This document shows positions 1 through 8,280 of a DNA stretch of 64,000 nt, one piece after another (position 1 is the first letter of the stretch; each line of letters begins with the position of its first letter). The notes beneath the pieces are model-generated. The model saw only the letters and a list, made by a program, of their open reading frames with translations. It searched no databases and had not been told where the DNA came from. Origin of the DNA: WHTI01 sp963826105 (GTDB lineage: Bacteria; Actinomycetota; CADDZG01; WHSQ01). A program made the position numbers and the translations under genes. The stretch is from positions 372,001-436,000 of the forward strand of contig CAWGWA010000013.1 in the NCBI GenBank assembly GCA_963826105.1. Reading direction: 5' to 3'.

Positions 1-259
1 GCGCTATGACTCGTCGCTCATCCTGAACTCCAGCTGCTGCAAGGCCGATCTTGAAAAGCACGTCCGATTGACCTCGGATGCGTCTTCTCTGCTGGGAGCC
101 TTGATCGACGCACTGGGCCTAACGGGCCGAGGGGTCGACCGCATCAAGCGGCTCGCCCGAACAGTCGCCGACCTCGAAGGCTCGGAGTCCATCGAGGAAG
201 AGCACATCGGAGTCGCGTCCGGTCATCGTTACCTCGAGGCCGAGGCGGTGCCGGCATGA
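1..259 (+). CDS. comM: YifB/ComM family Mg-chelatase-like AAA+ protein, C-terminal end
   Basis: Only the last 85 codons are present; the gene enters from the left edge in frame 2. The visible part matches the C-terminal Mg-chelatase lid domain of YifB/ComM proteins: the stretch RGVDRIKRLARTVADLEGS corresponds to the family's ARAYDRILRVARTIADL segment. ComM is a hexameric helicase acting on DNA branch migration during natural transformation. Its stop overlaps the dprA start (ATGA at 256-259), the usual comM-dprA pairing, so both are probably co-transcribed. No ATP-binding residues are inside the window, so the assignment rests on the C-terminal motif plus the neighbour. Confidence 0.8.
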   Translation, partial: RYDSSLILNSSCCKADLEKHVRLTSDASSLLGALIDALGLTGRGVDRIKRLARTVADLEGSESIEEEHIGVASGHRYLEAEAVPA

Positions 260-1187
260 CTGATGCCCGGATCCTTCGACCCACCGACCCGGAATGGCCG
301 TCCCGCCTGAACGAACTGGCCGGCGACCACCCACCCGAGAAACTCCATGTTCGGGGCCGCCTCCTGGAGCCTGGTCGGACTGCTATCGCCATTGTCGGCA
401 CCCGACGACCGACCGTCTCTGGGATCGAGATTGCAACGACGATGGCTCGGGCGTTCGCGGAAGCGGGCTTCGTGGTCGTCTCCGGGCTTGCGATGGGGAT
501 CGACGCCGCTGCACACAAGGCGTGTGTGGAAGCGGGTGGGCACACCGTTGCCGTGCTTGGGTGCGGACTCGACATCGACTATCCCAGGGCTAACGCGAAG
601 CTCCGGGGAGTCATTGCGAACCATGGGACATTCGTTACCGAGTACGAGTGCGGAACCGAACCGCACGCTTTCAATTTCCCGAAGCGCAATCGGATCGTCG
701 CGGGTCTGTCTCACGCGGTCGTAGTGGTCGAAGGCGGGACGAAGAGCGGATCGTTGATCACCGCCCGACTCGGCATCGAATACGGCCGCGAAGTGTTCGC
801 GGTGCCCGGCAACCCTCGGAACCTCATGTCGATCGCACCGAACGAGTTGATCCGAACCGGGCAAGCGGCTCTTGCGGCGTGTCCCGAACATGTCTTCGAG
901 GTGCTCGCCCCACAGCAAGCATGGCTGGAGCCCTGCGATACCCAGGCGTATGAGGGCCGACTCCCTCGGTCGATGAAGAGGAACTGGCGGCCCTTTTCGC
1001 CCTCGACGAGATCCCGACTATCCCGGAGAGGATCGCTGCGGCGGCCGCGAAGCTGGCCCCAGGCAGGGTCTCGATGGTCTTGGCCAAGCTGGAGGTTAGG
1101 GGCCTCGTCCGTAAGCGCCGGATGGGATACGAGATCACGGCTACGGGAGCTGAGGCGCGGGCCACAGCACTCGAAGAGCCTGCCTAG
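256..1187 (+). CDS. dprA: DNA-processing protein DprA (frameshifted near 954)
   Basis: DprA loads RecA on incoming single-stranded DNA during transformation. The Rossmann-like core is clear: IVGTRRPT, VVSGLAMGIDAAAH, VLGCGLDIDYP, NFPKRNRIVAGLS and the EGGTKSGSLITA loop, ending in FAVPGNP. After about residue 232 the open frame turns into Arg/Ser-rich nonsense. The real C-terminal winged helix (PERIAAAAAKLAPGRVSMVLAKLEVRG, in part) is in the frame that stops at 1185-1187. One missing G in the GGG run at 954-956 explains the break, so this is probably a sequencing deletion. The apparent continuation to 1245 is spurious. The start ATG overlaps the comM stop. Confidence 0.88.
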
Positions 1188-1244
1188 TATGCTTCGGAGT
1201 AAGCGGGGATATATGGCAAAGCGGACAAATCAGGGGGCAGCCTG

Positions 1245-1852
1245 ATGGACCGACCCGATAACCCTGCGCCTCCGGGCGCATCGCCTATCAAGGCGTTCTT
1301 GATCATCCTCGCCCTGATCATCCTCACAACGGTCATCTTCTTGATGACCGCCAACGGCGAAGGATCCCCGAACGCAATCCCAACCGAGTCCAGCTCACCC
1401 CCAGACTTCTCACTAACCGACGAAGAAGCCCTAGCCCGCTTCGAAGAATTGAATGAGCTTCGACGCAGGTCATACTCCGAGCGCGATGCAACGCTGATTC
1501 CAGTGTTTACGTCGCCGGACAGTGCATCTACGGGACAGCGGTCAAGCGGAGATTCGAGCCTACTTCGAAACGATGGTGTCTTCGACTGAACCGAGACTGA
1601 CATAGAGCGTACTTGAGCGTCGTTGAAGCAATCCTGAAGAAATCGTCATTGAGGCAACTCGTTCGTCGAGCACCTTGTTTCTGACCGAAGATGGCGAAGA
1701 CATAACCAGCCAGCGGCGGCCGAGTTGCGCACAATCGGAATTGGACCATGGCGTTGGTGGATTCAGATTGGAAGTTGTTCGATGCGGTAGTCACGGACGA
1801 TGGTGGTCGCTGGGAGGAAAGGATGAAGTCGGATTCTACTCGCGGCGTCTGA
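1245..1852 (+). CDS. Membrane-anchored protein of unknown function (frameshifted)
   Basis: I do not recognise this family. The N-terminus is Pro-rich and cytoplasmic, followed by one transmembrane helix at residues 17-36 (AFLIILALIILTTVIFLM) and a Ser/Pro linker; the rest should lie outside. The first frame stops at 1589. Plausible protein continues in other frames: an ATRSSSTLFLTEDGEDITS stretch near 1640-1710 and RNWTMALVDSDWKLFDAVV near 1735-1790. This resembles the small NTF2-like folds carried by such anchored proteins. At least two indels would be needed to join the pieces. GC is lower than in flanking genes. It sits directly before a PKD-domain gene, with which it probably forms a pair. 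Confidence 0.45.
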
Positions 1853-2638
1853 TCTCGTCTTGCTGCTGGGTAGCACTGCTGAGCATGGAGAGAGGGAGGA
1901 GCAGACTCGACTTCTGGCGAAACGAGCTGCGCGTGGCGTGTCGGTCAGAGTCCACTACGACGAGGTGCCAATTCATTCCGGAGCCGGAGTCCTTGGAGCA
2001 GGCGGCTCGGCTGATGTGGTTGTCGTGCCGGTGGGGTTGGTTCCCCATACTTGTGCGCCTCGGTATGACACGGGCGGGGTTCCGTTGACTTACGACTTCT
2101 CGGAGACCGTGGGGGACTGTGCGACGTTCGCTGCCCCAGAACCGGTTGCACAGCAACCTGGGCGGCGCGGGCCTCCGGCGCGGCCGTCGCCGGAGGAGAT
2201 CGCCCGGTCGTTGGCGGATCGGGCGGTGTCGATGGCACCGCAGCCGAGTCTCGAGGTGACCCCTCAGGTATCGGGCTCGCCGGGCTTGAGTCCTTCTTCT
2301 GGCTTGCGGATCGCCCTGAGACGATCGAAGCCGTCGCTCAAGCGGGCCCTATCGTGGTCACCGCACAGGCACGACCGGCTCAGTTCGTGTGGGACTTCGG
2401 GGATGGTTCCGACCTCGTTACGAACGGCTCCGGGCGACGTTGGAGTGAATCCCAAGGCGGAAGCATCGGTCACGTCTACGAAACTCGTGGTGACTACGAA
2501 TTGACCGTCGACGTCGTCTGGGAGGCGCGCTGGCGGGTGAACGAAGAGCCGTGGATATCACTGGGGTATTTCTCGAATTCGGATTCCCGGCCGTATCGGG
2601 TCCGGCAGGTCATCGCGGTGCTGACGAAGCCTCGCTGA
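1827..2638 (+). CDS. PKD-domain exported protein of unknown function (frameshifted near 2275)
   Basis: Frame 0 from 1827 gives a hydrophobic signal-like stretch (SRILLAASDLVLLLGSTA) and then an acidic/Pro-rich region with ARPSPEEIARSLADRAVSM. Near 2270-2280 the reading must switch to frame 2, where GLESFFWLADRPETIEAV leads into the PKD motif FVWDFGDGSDLV and a beta-rich domain ending at 2638. PKD domains are extracellular beta-sandwiches. This layout (linker, then a single PKD-like domain) is common in uncharacterised actinobacterial surface proteins. The true start is uncertain: an ATG at 1823 would join only if one A of the AA at 1826-1827 is extra. GC is lower than in the neighbours. Confidence 0.5.
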
Positions 2639-2911
2639 AAATTGTGGTCGCGGTGGTAAGTGTGGTCGCGGCGCCGACCGCACTGACCACGCCGACCGCA
2701 CTGACCACGCCGACCGCACTGACCACGCCGACCGCACTGACCACGCCGACCGCACTGACCACGCCGACCGCACTGACCACGCCGACCGCACTGACCACGC
2801 CGACCGCAACTGACCACGCCGACCGCACTGACCACGCCGACCGCACTGACCACGCCGACCGCACTGACCACGCCGACCGCACTGACCACGCCGACCACAG
2901 AAATCGGCGAG
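2631..2911. repeat. Tandem-repeat element, copy 1 (12 units of 18 bp with inverted-repeat ends)
   Basis: Twelve head-to-tail copies of GACCGCACTGACCACGCC run from 2676 to 2892; one unit (2802-2820) carries an extra A. A 32-bp leader (2644-2675) precedes the array and is identical in copy 2 at 41669-41700. The outer ends form an imperfect inverted repeat: 2631-2649 against 2893-2911, 14 of 19 positions matching. Within the leader, 2653-2668 matches the reverse complement of the unit at 14 of 16 positions, so a transcript could fold leader onto repeat. The element lies between the convergent PKD and nitroreductase genes. Because 18 is a multiple of three, all frames stay open, which creates spurious ORFs. 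Confidence 0.95.
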
Positions 2912-2924
2912 TGGTGAGAGAGCG

Positions 2925-3332
2925 CTAGCGCTTTTCGAGGATCACGACCGGGATCTGCCGGGACGTCTTCTTCTCGTATTCGGCGAAGCCTGGCATGTCC
3001 TTCTTCTGCTGCTCCCAGATCGGCTCCCGCTCGTCGTCTCCGGCGATCCGGGCCCGGACATCAACCGTCTCGGTGCCGACCTCGACCATTACATCGGGAT
3101 TCGCCTTGAGGTTGTAGAGCCAGTCCGGGTTAGTGGGGGCGCCTCCTCTGGAAGCGAAGACCGCAAGGGCTCCGTCGCCCAGGTTCCTGTACGCGAGTGG
3201 ATTCACTCGGTTCGTTTTCGTCTTGGCTCCCTGGTGATGGAGGAGCAGTACCGGCATCCCTTCGAAGGGGCCGCCGACGCGACCCTCGTTCGCCCTGAAC
3301 TCTTCGATGATCTTGTGGTTGAAGTCGGCCAT
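2925..3332 (-). CDS. Deazaflavin (F420)-dependent nitroreductase family protein
   Basis: This 135-residue protein has the split-barrel fold of the deazaflavin-dependent nitroreductases (Ddn/DUF385 group). Diagnostic parts are LLLHHQGAKTKTNRVNPLAY near the N-terminus, the TNPDWLYNLKANPDVMVEV segment and the C-terminal RQIPVVILEKR. Family members use F420H2 to reduce quinones or nitro compounds, or bind F420 or flavin; substrate cannot be read from sequence. Length is normal. It is transcribed leftward, convergent with the PKD gene across the repeat element and divergent from xerC. It implies the host makes F420. Confidence 0.88.
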   Translation of the reverse strand: MADFNHKIIEEFRANEGRVGGPFEGMPVLLLHHQGAKTKTNRVNPLAYRNLGDGALAVFASRGGAPTNPDWLYNLKANPDVMVEVGTETVDVRARIAGDDEREPIWEQQKKDMPGFAEYEKKTSRQIPVVILEKR

Positions 3333-3450
3333 GGCCGTTCCTTTCGTTGATTTGCATTCGGTCCGCCATTGGGTTCAACAACGAGGTCGGCTTCAGGCTT
3401 CCCTACCGCCCAGGAACTCCCATTAGTTGACAGAAGTAACAGGCGCCCGC

Positions 3451-4392
3451 ATGCTTTCAACGGCGATGGGGAATCGATCCGTAGCGGCGGCGACACTAGA
3501 GGACACGACCGAAGCGTTCCTGCGCGCCGCACGCGCAGAGCGCGACCTCTCGCCGCACACCCTCGATGCCTACCGCTCGGATCTGGCCCAGGCGATCGAA
3601 TGGCTCTCTCGGAGCGGCGTCACCGATCTGGATTCGATCGATCGGCGGATACTTCGCCGGTATGTCGCGTTCATGGGAACGAAGGAGTACTCGAGGCGGT
3701 CGATCGCCCGCAAAGTGTCCTCCTTGAGATCGATGCTGGGGTGGGCGGTCGTGCAAGGCAAGCTCGAGACCAATCCGGCCGATGGACTTGAGTCTCCGAA
3801 GCTCGACAAGCCGTTGCCCAAAGTGATGAAGGAGGCAGAAGCGTCCTTCCTGTGCGAACTCCCTCCGGACGACGATGCGGTCGGACAGCGAGACCGAGCG
3901 ATTCTCGAACTGCTTTACGGCTCCGGTCTCCGAGTCAGCGAGCTGTGCGGTCTCGACCTCGATGATGTCGATCTGCGCGCCGGCATGGTCCAGGTGATGG
4001 GTAAGGGACGCAAGCAACGTAGGGTGCCGATGACGCCGACCGCGGCTGATTCAATACGTAAGTACCGGGACGACGGACGTCGATGGTTTCTCGAACAGGG
4101 GAAGTCAGAGCAGGGGACTCACGCCATGTTCCTCAATCATGCGGGGCGAAGACTCAATCCACGGACGGTCCGGGCTCGGATGACTACCTATCTATCGGTC
4201 GAAGGTCGTAATGGCGTGGGACCACACGCCCTACGTCATTCTTTCGCTACACATCTGCTCGATAACGGTGCAGACTTGCGTGTAGTGCAGGAGCTTCTTG
4301 GACACGAGAGTCTTGCAACGACGCAGATCTACACACATGTTTCGAACGAGCGGGCGAGGACGGTATATGAGCAGAGTCACCCCAGAGCCTAA
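3451..4392 (+). CDS. xerC: Tyrosine recombinase XerC/XerD
   Basis: A 313-residue integrase-family recombinase that resolves chromosome dimers at dif. The N-terminal SAM-like domain (AFLRAARAERDLSPHTLDAYRSDL) is followed by the catalytic domain with Arg161 (GSGLRVSEL), a GKGRKQRRVP beta-hairpin supplying the Lys, His259 and Arg262 (PHALRHSFATHLL), His285 (LLGHES) and nucleophile Tyr294 (TQIYTHVS). The position before whiG-rpsB is the usual actinobacterial location for xerC. I chose the ATG at 3451; an in-frame ATG at 3466 is possible and the longer TTG start at 3427 is unlikely. The 3' end overlaps whiG by 26 bp. Confidence 0.92.
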   Translation: MLSTAMGNRSVAAATLEDTTEAFLRAARAERDLSPHTLDAYRSDLAQAIEWLSRSGVTDLDSIDRRILRRYVAFMGTKEYSRRSIARKVSSLRSMLGWAVVQGKLETNPADGLESPKLDKPLPKVMKEAEASFLCELPPDDDAVGQRDRAILELLYGSGLRVSELCGLDLDDVDLRAGMVQVMGKGRKQRRVPMTPTAADSIRKYRDDGRRWFLEQGKSEQGTHAMFLNHAGRRLNPRTVRARMTTYLSVEGRNGVGPHALRHSFATHLLDNGADLRVVQELLGHESLATTQIYTHVSNERARTVYEQSHPRA

Positions 4393-5194
4393 ATCGGACC
4401 AAGGTCCCACCCTTCAGGTGGACCTAACGCCCGACCCCGTCCAAGAGGCGTGGGAGGAATATAAGTCGAGTGGGTCGGGAAGCGCCCGTGACTCCCTGAT
4501 CCTCCACTACTCGCCGCTCGTGAAGTACGTCGCGGGCCGAGTTGGAGTCGGACTTCCGGCCAATGTCGAACAGGCAGATCTCATCTCTTACGGGATCTTC
4601 GGACTCATCGACGCGATCGAGAAGTACGAACTCAGCCGAGGGATCAAGTTCGAGACCTACGCGATCAGCCGTATCCGTGGAGCGATCATCGACGAGCTCA
4701 GGGCCATCGACTGGGTGCCCCGCTCGGTTCGCTTCAAGGCGAGAGAGGTCGAGAAGGCCTACAACGCTCTGGAGAACAAGCTCAAGCGTCCCCCGTCAGA
4801 TGCAGAGATCGCCAAGGAGATGGACATCTCCGTTGACGAGCTCAATGCCATCTACACGAAGCTGTCCACTGTCTCGCTGGTCGCGCTCGACGAGCTCATG
4901 GCGGTCGAGGGCGGTTCCGGGGACAAGATCTCGCTGGTCGACACCCTCGAGGACACCAAGACGGTCAGCCCGGAGGGCGCCTTCGAGGTCGACGAGATGA
5001 AGGAGATCCTCGCCGGAGCCATCAGTCGGCTGCCGGAGCGAGAGAAGATCGTCGTCACTCTCTACTACTACGAGGGCCTGACTTTGGCCCAGATCGGCGA
5101 GGTCCTCGGCGTGACTGAGTCCCGGATCTGTCAGATGCACACCAAGGCGGTTCTTGCCCTCAAGGGCAAGATGAACGAGGCCATCACCTCTTAG
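4367..5194 (+). CDS. whiG: RNA polymerase sigma factor, WhiG/FliA family
   Basis: A 275-residue sigma-28-type factor. Region 2 is clear (DLISYGIFGLIDAIEKYELSRG, in part, then KFETYAISRIRGAIIDELR), followed by region 3 (DWVPRSVRFKAREVEKAYNAL) and region 4 with its helix-turn-helix (LTLAQIGEVLGVTESRICQ). In actinobacteria this locus before rpsB encodes WhiG, which controls sporulation or motility genes. No flagellar or sporulation genes are in the window, so the regulon is unknown. The start is the ATG at 4367, within the last codons of xerC, implying translational coupling. The acidic stretch between regions 3 and 4 may be where an anti-sigma factor acts. Confidence 0.9.
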   Translation: MSRVTPEPKSDQGPTLQVDLTPDPVQEAWEEYKSSGSGSARDSLILHYSPLVKYVAGRVGVGLPANVEQADLISYGIFGLIDAIEKYELSRGIKFETYAISRIRGAIIDELRAIDWVPRSVRFKAREVEKAYNALENKLKRPPSDAEIAKEMDISVDELNAIYTKLSTVSLVALDELMAVEGGSGDKISLVDTLEDTKTVSPEGAFEVDEMKEILAGAISRLPEREKIVVTLYYYEGLTLAQIGEVLGVTESRICQMHTKAVLALKGKMNEAITS

Positions 5195-5398
5195 AAGCGC
5201 CTAGAACCGCCTGCTCCGCCCAACTGGTAATCTCTCGGGGTTCCACAATCACGCACGTCCGCTTCCTCCTGCGCGCCCACGGGCACTCTGGAGGCTTTCG
5301 GTCCCGACTGGCTCTTGCGAGCCGTAGCCGGGTTTCGGCGGGCGGAGGAGTCCGGTCCTGCGTTAAGGGCCGGCGTAACCGAAGGAGGTAGTACCACC
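5195..5398 (+). promoter_or_regulatory. Untranslated leader of the rpsB operon
   Basis: This 204-bp gap between whiG and rpsB carries no credible gene. It is rich in short dyads, including a perfect 5-bp stem at 5310-5323 (GGCTC, loop TTGC, GAGCC), and ends in a strong ribosome binding site, GAAGGAGGT, at about 5381-5389. Ribosomal protein S2 is autoregulated through its leader in several bacteria, so a regulatory leader is plausible, but I cannot match it to a known structure. The transcription start is probably inside this gap; no convincing -35/-10 pair is visible. Confidence 0.4.
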
Positions 5399-6283
5399 AT
5401 GCCCGTCGTCACGATGAGGCAGTTGCTCGAGGCCGGGGTTCACTTCGGCCATCAAACGCGCCGTTGGAACCCGAAGATGAAGCGATTTATCTTTGCGGAG
5501 CGCAACGGGATCTACATCCTCGATCTCCAGCAGACGATGTCTGGGATCGAGAAGTCGTACCTCTTCACCCGCGACCTCGTCGCTCGAGGCGGGTCGGTGT
5601 TGTTCGTGGCCACGAAGAAGCAGCTCCAGGATGTTGTTCAGGAGCAAGCCGACCGTGCTGGGATGCCCTATGTCAACTTCCGTTGGCTCGGCGGCATGAT
5701 GACGAACTTCCAGACGATCGCCGCTCGGATCAAGCGCATGAACGAGCTCGCCGATATGGAGGCGACTGGTGCCCTCGAAAGCTTCAGCAAGAAAGAGGCT
5801 CTGAAACTCCGCCGCGAGCTCGAGAAGCTCCAGCGCAACCTCCACGGCATCCGAGATCTCACGAAGCTCCCCGATGCGATCTACATCCTTGACACCAAGA
5901 AGGAAGAGATCGCGGTCCGGGAAGCCCGCAAGTTGGGGATCCCGATCATCGCCGTGCTCGATACGAACTGCGATCCGGACGACGTCGACTTCGGCATCCC
6001 GGGCAACGACGACGCGATCCGCGCCGGCCAGCTGCTCACCAGGGTGATCGCCGACGCCGTGATCGAAGGGAAGTCGCTCCGGGAGGACGCCTCGGATCAG
6101 GTTGCCGAGGAAGTTCCTGCAGCTCCGGCGGCGGGCGACGCCGATCAGGTGCTCCCGGGTGCCGCGGCCCAGCCGAAGGCAGAGTGGGAACTCCAGCTCG
6201 AGGCCGAAGAGGCTGCTCAAGCGACCACCACCGATGCGCCGGCGACAGATGCACCGGCCGACGAGCCCAAGACTGACGAGTAG
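5399..6283 (+). CDS. rpsB: 30S ribosomal protein uS2
   Basis: This 294-residue protein starts MPVVTMRQLLEAGVHFGHQ, the S2 hallmark, followed by RWNPKMKRFIFAERNGIYILDL and the GGMMTNFQTI and DTNCDPDDVDFGIPGNDDAI segments that form the S2 core. Residues from about 245 onward are a low-complexity Ala/Asp/Glu-rich tail typical of high-GC actinobacterial S2. S2 joins the small subunit late and is needed for S1 binding. ATG 5399 is favoured over upstream in-frame codons because of the GAAGGAGGT site just before it. It begins the rpsB-tsf-pyrH-frr block. Confidence 0.97.
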   Translation: MPVVTMRQLLEAGVHFGHQTRRWNPKMKRFIFAERNGIYILDLQQTMSGIEKSYLFTRDLVARGGSVLFVATKKQLQDVVQEQADRAGMPYVNFRWLGGMMTNFQTIAARIKRMNELADMEATGALESFSKKEALKLRRELEKLQRNLHGIRDLTKLPDAIYILDTKKEEIAVREARKLGIPIIAVLDTNCDPDDVDFGIPGNDDAIRAGQLLTRVIADAVIEGKSLREDASDQVAEEVPAAPAAGDADQVLPGAAAQPKAEWELQLEAEEAAQATTTDAPATDAPADEPKTDE

Positions 6284-6316
6284 CACCGACACCAGTAGAG
6301 GAAGGTTCCAGGAACG

Positions 6317-6934
6317 ATGGCTGACATCAACGCTAAAGACGTAGCGGCGCTCCGCAAGGCGACCGGCGCCGGAATGATGGATTGCAAGAAGGCTCTCGCC
6401 GAGGCGAACGGTGACCTCGAGGCGGCCAAGCGACTGCTCCGCGAGAAGGGACTGGCCGACGCGGCCAAGAAGAGCTCGCGGGCCGCGACCGAGGGGCTCG
6501 TGTATTCCTACATGCACCGGCCCCAGCCGGACTACCCCGCGAAGCTCGGAGTGCTGGTCGAGCTCAACTGCGAGACAGACTTCGTCGCCAAGACTGAGGG
6601 CTTCGAGCGCCTGGCCAAGGACATCGCGATGCACATCTCGTTCGCAGACCCCGACTACACGACCCGGGACCAGGTTCCTCAGAGCGTGCTGGACGAGGAG
6701 TCGGCGATCTACGCGAAGCAAGCGAAGGACTCCGGTAAGCCGGACAACATCATCGACAAGATCGTCCAAGGCAAGCTCGAGGGCTTCTACAAGGAGCGGG
6801 TCCTTCTGGACCAGGAGTGGATCCAGGACAAGTCCAAGTCCATCGCCGATCTCATCAACGAGGCGAAGGCGACGATGGGCGAGAACATCACGATCGGACG
6901 CTTCGCCAGGATCCGGGTCGGCGAGGACTCCTAG
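6317..6934 (+). CDS. tsf: Elongation factor Ts
   Basis: EF-Ts regenerates EF-Tu-GTP. The 205-residue protein is the short form (as in Thermus) rather than the roughly 280-residue form. The N-terminal UBA-like domain is intact (KDVAALRKATGAGMMDCKKALAEA), and the core carries the EF-Tu-contacting TDFV motif (ELNCETDFVAKTEGF). The C-terminal module (NIIDKIVQGKLEGFYKERVLLDQ) is complete. It lies 33 bp after rpsB with an AGGAA-type site upstream of ATG 6317, and its stop abuts the pyrH GTG directly. Confidence 0.97.
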   Translation: MADINAKDVAALRKATGAGMMDCKKALAEANGDLEAAKRLLREKGLADAAKKSSRAATEGLVYSYMHRPQPDYPAKLGVLVELNCETDFVAKTEGFERLAKDIAMHISFADPDYTTRDQVPQSVLDEESAIYAKQAKDSGKPDNIIDKIVQGKLEGFYKERVLLDQEWIQDKSKSIADLINEAKATMGENITIGRFARIRVGEDS

Positions 6935-7687
6935 GTGACGACTCCCCCCGAAGCCGAAACCAAGTCCCCGAAGTACAAGAGGGTCTTGCTCAAGCTTTCG
7001 GGGGAGGCGTTCGCCGACCCGTCACACGGCTTCGGGATCGACCCTCGCATCGTCGCGTCGATCGCGAGGCAGCTCGCTGAGGCGAAGTCGCTGGGCGTCG
7101 AACTCGGCATCGTCGTCGGCGGCGGGAACATCATCCGGGGTCTGAGTGCCTCGGCCCAAGGGACCGACCGGACGACGGCGGACTACATGGGGATGCTTGG
7201 CACCGTGATCAACGCCCTGGCCTTGCAGGACGCGCTCGAGAAAGAGGGCGTACAGACCCGCGTGCAGACCGCGATCTGGATGCAGGAGCTGGCCGAGCCC
7301 TACATCCGGCGACGGGCGATGCGCCACCTCGAGAAAGGCCGTGTGGTCATCTTTGCCGGCGGGACCGGCAACCCATACTTCTCGACCGACACGACCGCGG
7401 CACTCCGTGCACTCGAGATCAATGCCGAGGCGATCCTCAAGGGGACCCAGGTCGACGGGGTCTTCGACTCCGATCCGATGGTGAACAAAGACGCCAAGAT
7501 GTTTACGTCCTTGGCTTACCTCGAGGTTCTCAGTCGGGGCCTCAAGGTAATGGACTCGACGGCCGTGTCGCTGTGCATGGACAACCGGCTCCCGATCATC
7601 GTTTTCAATCTCAAGGCGGGCAACATCGTACGGGTGCTTTCCGGCGAGGAAGTCGGGACCCTCGTTCACGCCGAAGCAACCAGGTAG
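6935..7687 (+). CDS. pyrH: UMP kinase
   Basis: A 250-residue amino-acid-kinase-fold enzyme phosphorylating UMP to UDP. Visible motifs are the N-terminal RVLLKLSGEAF, the GIVVGGGNIIRGL phosphate loop, TADYMGMLGTVINALALQDALE, and the FAGGTGNPYFSTDTTAALRA nucleotide-binding loop. The length is standard. It uses a GTG start immediately after the tsf TAG, so translation is coupled. Bacterial PyrH is regulated by GTP and UTP, and its place between tsf and frr is highly conserved. Confidence 0.97.
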   Translation: MTTPPEAETKSPKYKRVLLKLSGEAFADPSHGFGIDPRIVASIARQLAEAKSLGVELGIVVGGGNIIRGLSASAQGTDRTTADYMGMLGTVINALALQDALEKEGVQTRVQTAIWMQELAEPYIRRRAMRHLEKGRVVIFAGGTGNPYFSTDTTAALRALEINAEAILKGTQVDGVFDSDPMVNKDAKMFTSLAYLEVLSRGLKVMDSTAVSLCMDNRLPIIVFNLKAGNIVRVLSGEEVGTLVHAEATR

Positions 7688-7704
7688 GGGAGGGGTCGGT
7701 ACCG

Positions 7705-8271
7705 ATGGCTGAAACGGAAGCTGAGGTTCTCCGCGAAGCGGAGGACAAGATGAAGAAAGCCGTGTCCGTGAACCTCGAGGAGCTGTCCCAGATCCGTTCG
7801 GGGCGCGCTGCCCCCTCGCTCCTCAACCGAGTGACCGTCGACTACTACGGGACCCAGACTCCGCTGAACCAGGTCGCCAACCTCTCGGTGCCTGAGCCGC
7901 GTCTCTTGGTCATAGCTCCCTACGACCCGAACTCGATCGCGGCGATCGAGAAGGCGATCCTCGCGTCCGACCTCGGGGTCACTCCGGCGAACGACGGGTC
8001 CGTGGTGCGACTCGCGTTCCCGCAGTTGACCGAGGACCGGCGCAAGGAACTGATCAAGGTCGCTCACCTTCGGGCGGAAGAGGGCCGCGTCGCCGTCCGC
8101 GGTGTCCGCCGGCATGCCAAACAGGACCTGGAGCGGATGAAGAAGGACGGGACCCTCTCCGAAGATGCGGAGCGGGGTGCCGAGGCCGAACTTCAGAAGC
8201 TCACCGACCGGCACGTGGGCGAGGTTGATAAGAACCTGCAGCACAAGGAACAAGAACTCTCCGAGGTCTGA
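7705..8271 (+). CDS. frr: Ribosome recycling factor
   Basis: The 188-residue RRF splits post-termination ribosomes together with EF-G. The long-helix domain opens with EAEDKMKKAVSVNLEELSQIRSGRA, then the conserved APSLLNRVTVDYYGTQTPLNQ, SVPEPRLLVIAPYD, and the C-terminal helices with RAEEGRVAVRGVRRHAKQDL. Length matches the family. The start is ATG 7705, preceded by a GGGGAGGGG run at about 7687-7695; the longer upstream frame lacks homology. The next gene, cdsA, starts 9 bp after its stop. Confidence 0.97.
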   Translation: MAETEAEVLREAEDKMKKAVSVNLEELSQIRSGRAAPSLLNRVTVDYYGTQTPLNQVANLSVPEPRLLVIAPYDPNSIAAIEKAILASDLGVTPANDGSVVRLAFPQLTEDRRKELIKVAHLRAEEGRVAVRGVRRHAKQDLERMKKDGTLSEDAERGAEAELQKLTDRHVGEVDKNLQHKEQELSEV

Positions 8272-8280
8272 GGCAGCGCG

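Noticed and set aside
1213..1245. Ten-codon ORF (MAKRTNQGAA) ending in an ATGA with the 1245 gene, possibly a leader peptide.
   Set aside because: No good ribosome binding site and no regulatory context; it lies in the broken dprA frame and is easily a chance ORF.
2676..2892. CRISPR array.
   Set aside because: Units are directly adjacent with no unique spacers, and no cas genes are present.
2551..2928. ORFs through the repeat encoding (TALTTP)n, and minus-strand SAWSVR or GVVSAVG repeats, including one fused to the start of adenosine deaminase (to 41829).
   Set aside because: An 18-bp unit keeps every frame open. The frames carry no start signal or domain, and the copies differ by frame-breaking indels, as expected for non-coding DNA.
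5363..6769. Long minus-strand ORF opposite rpsB and tsf (468 codons).
   Set aside because: A shadow of high-GC codon usage in rpsB/tsf; no domain and improbable composition. The same applies to 14512-15933 minus, 39743-41287 plus and 60902-62158 plus.
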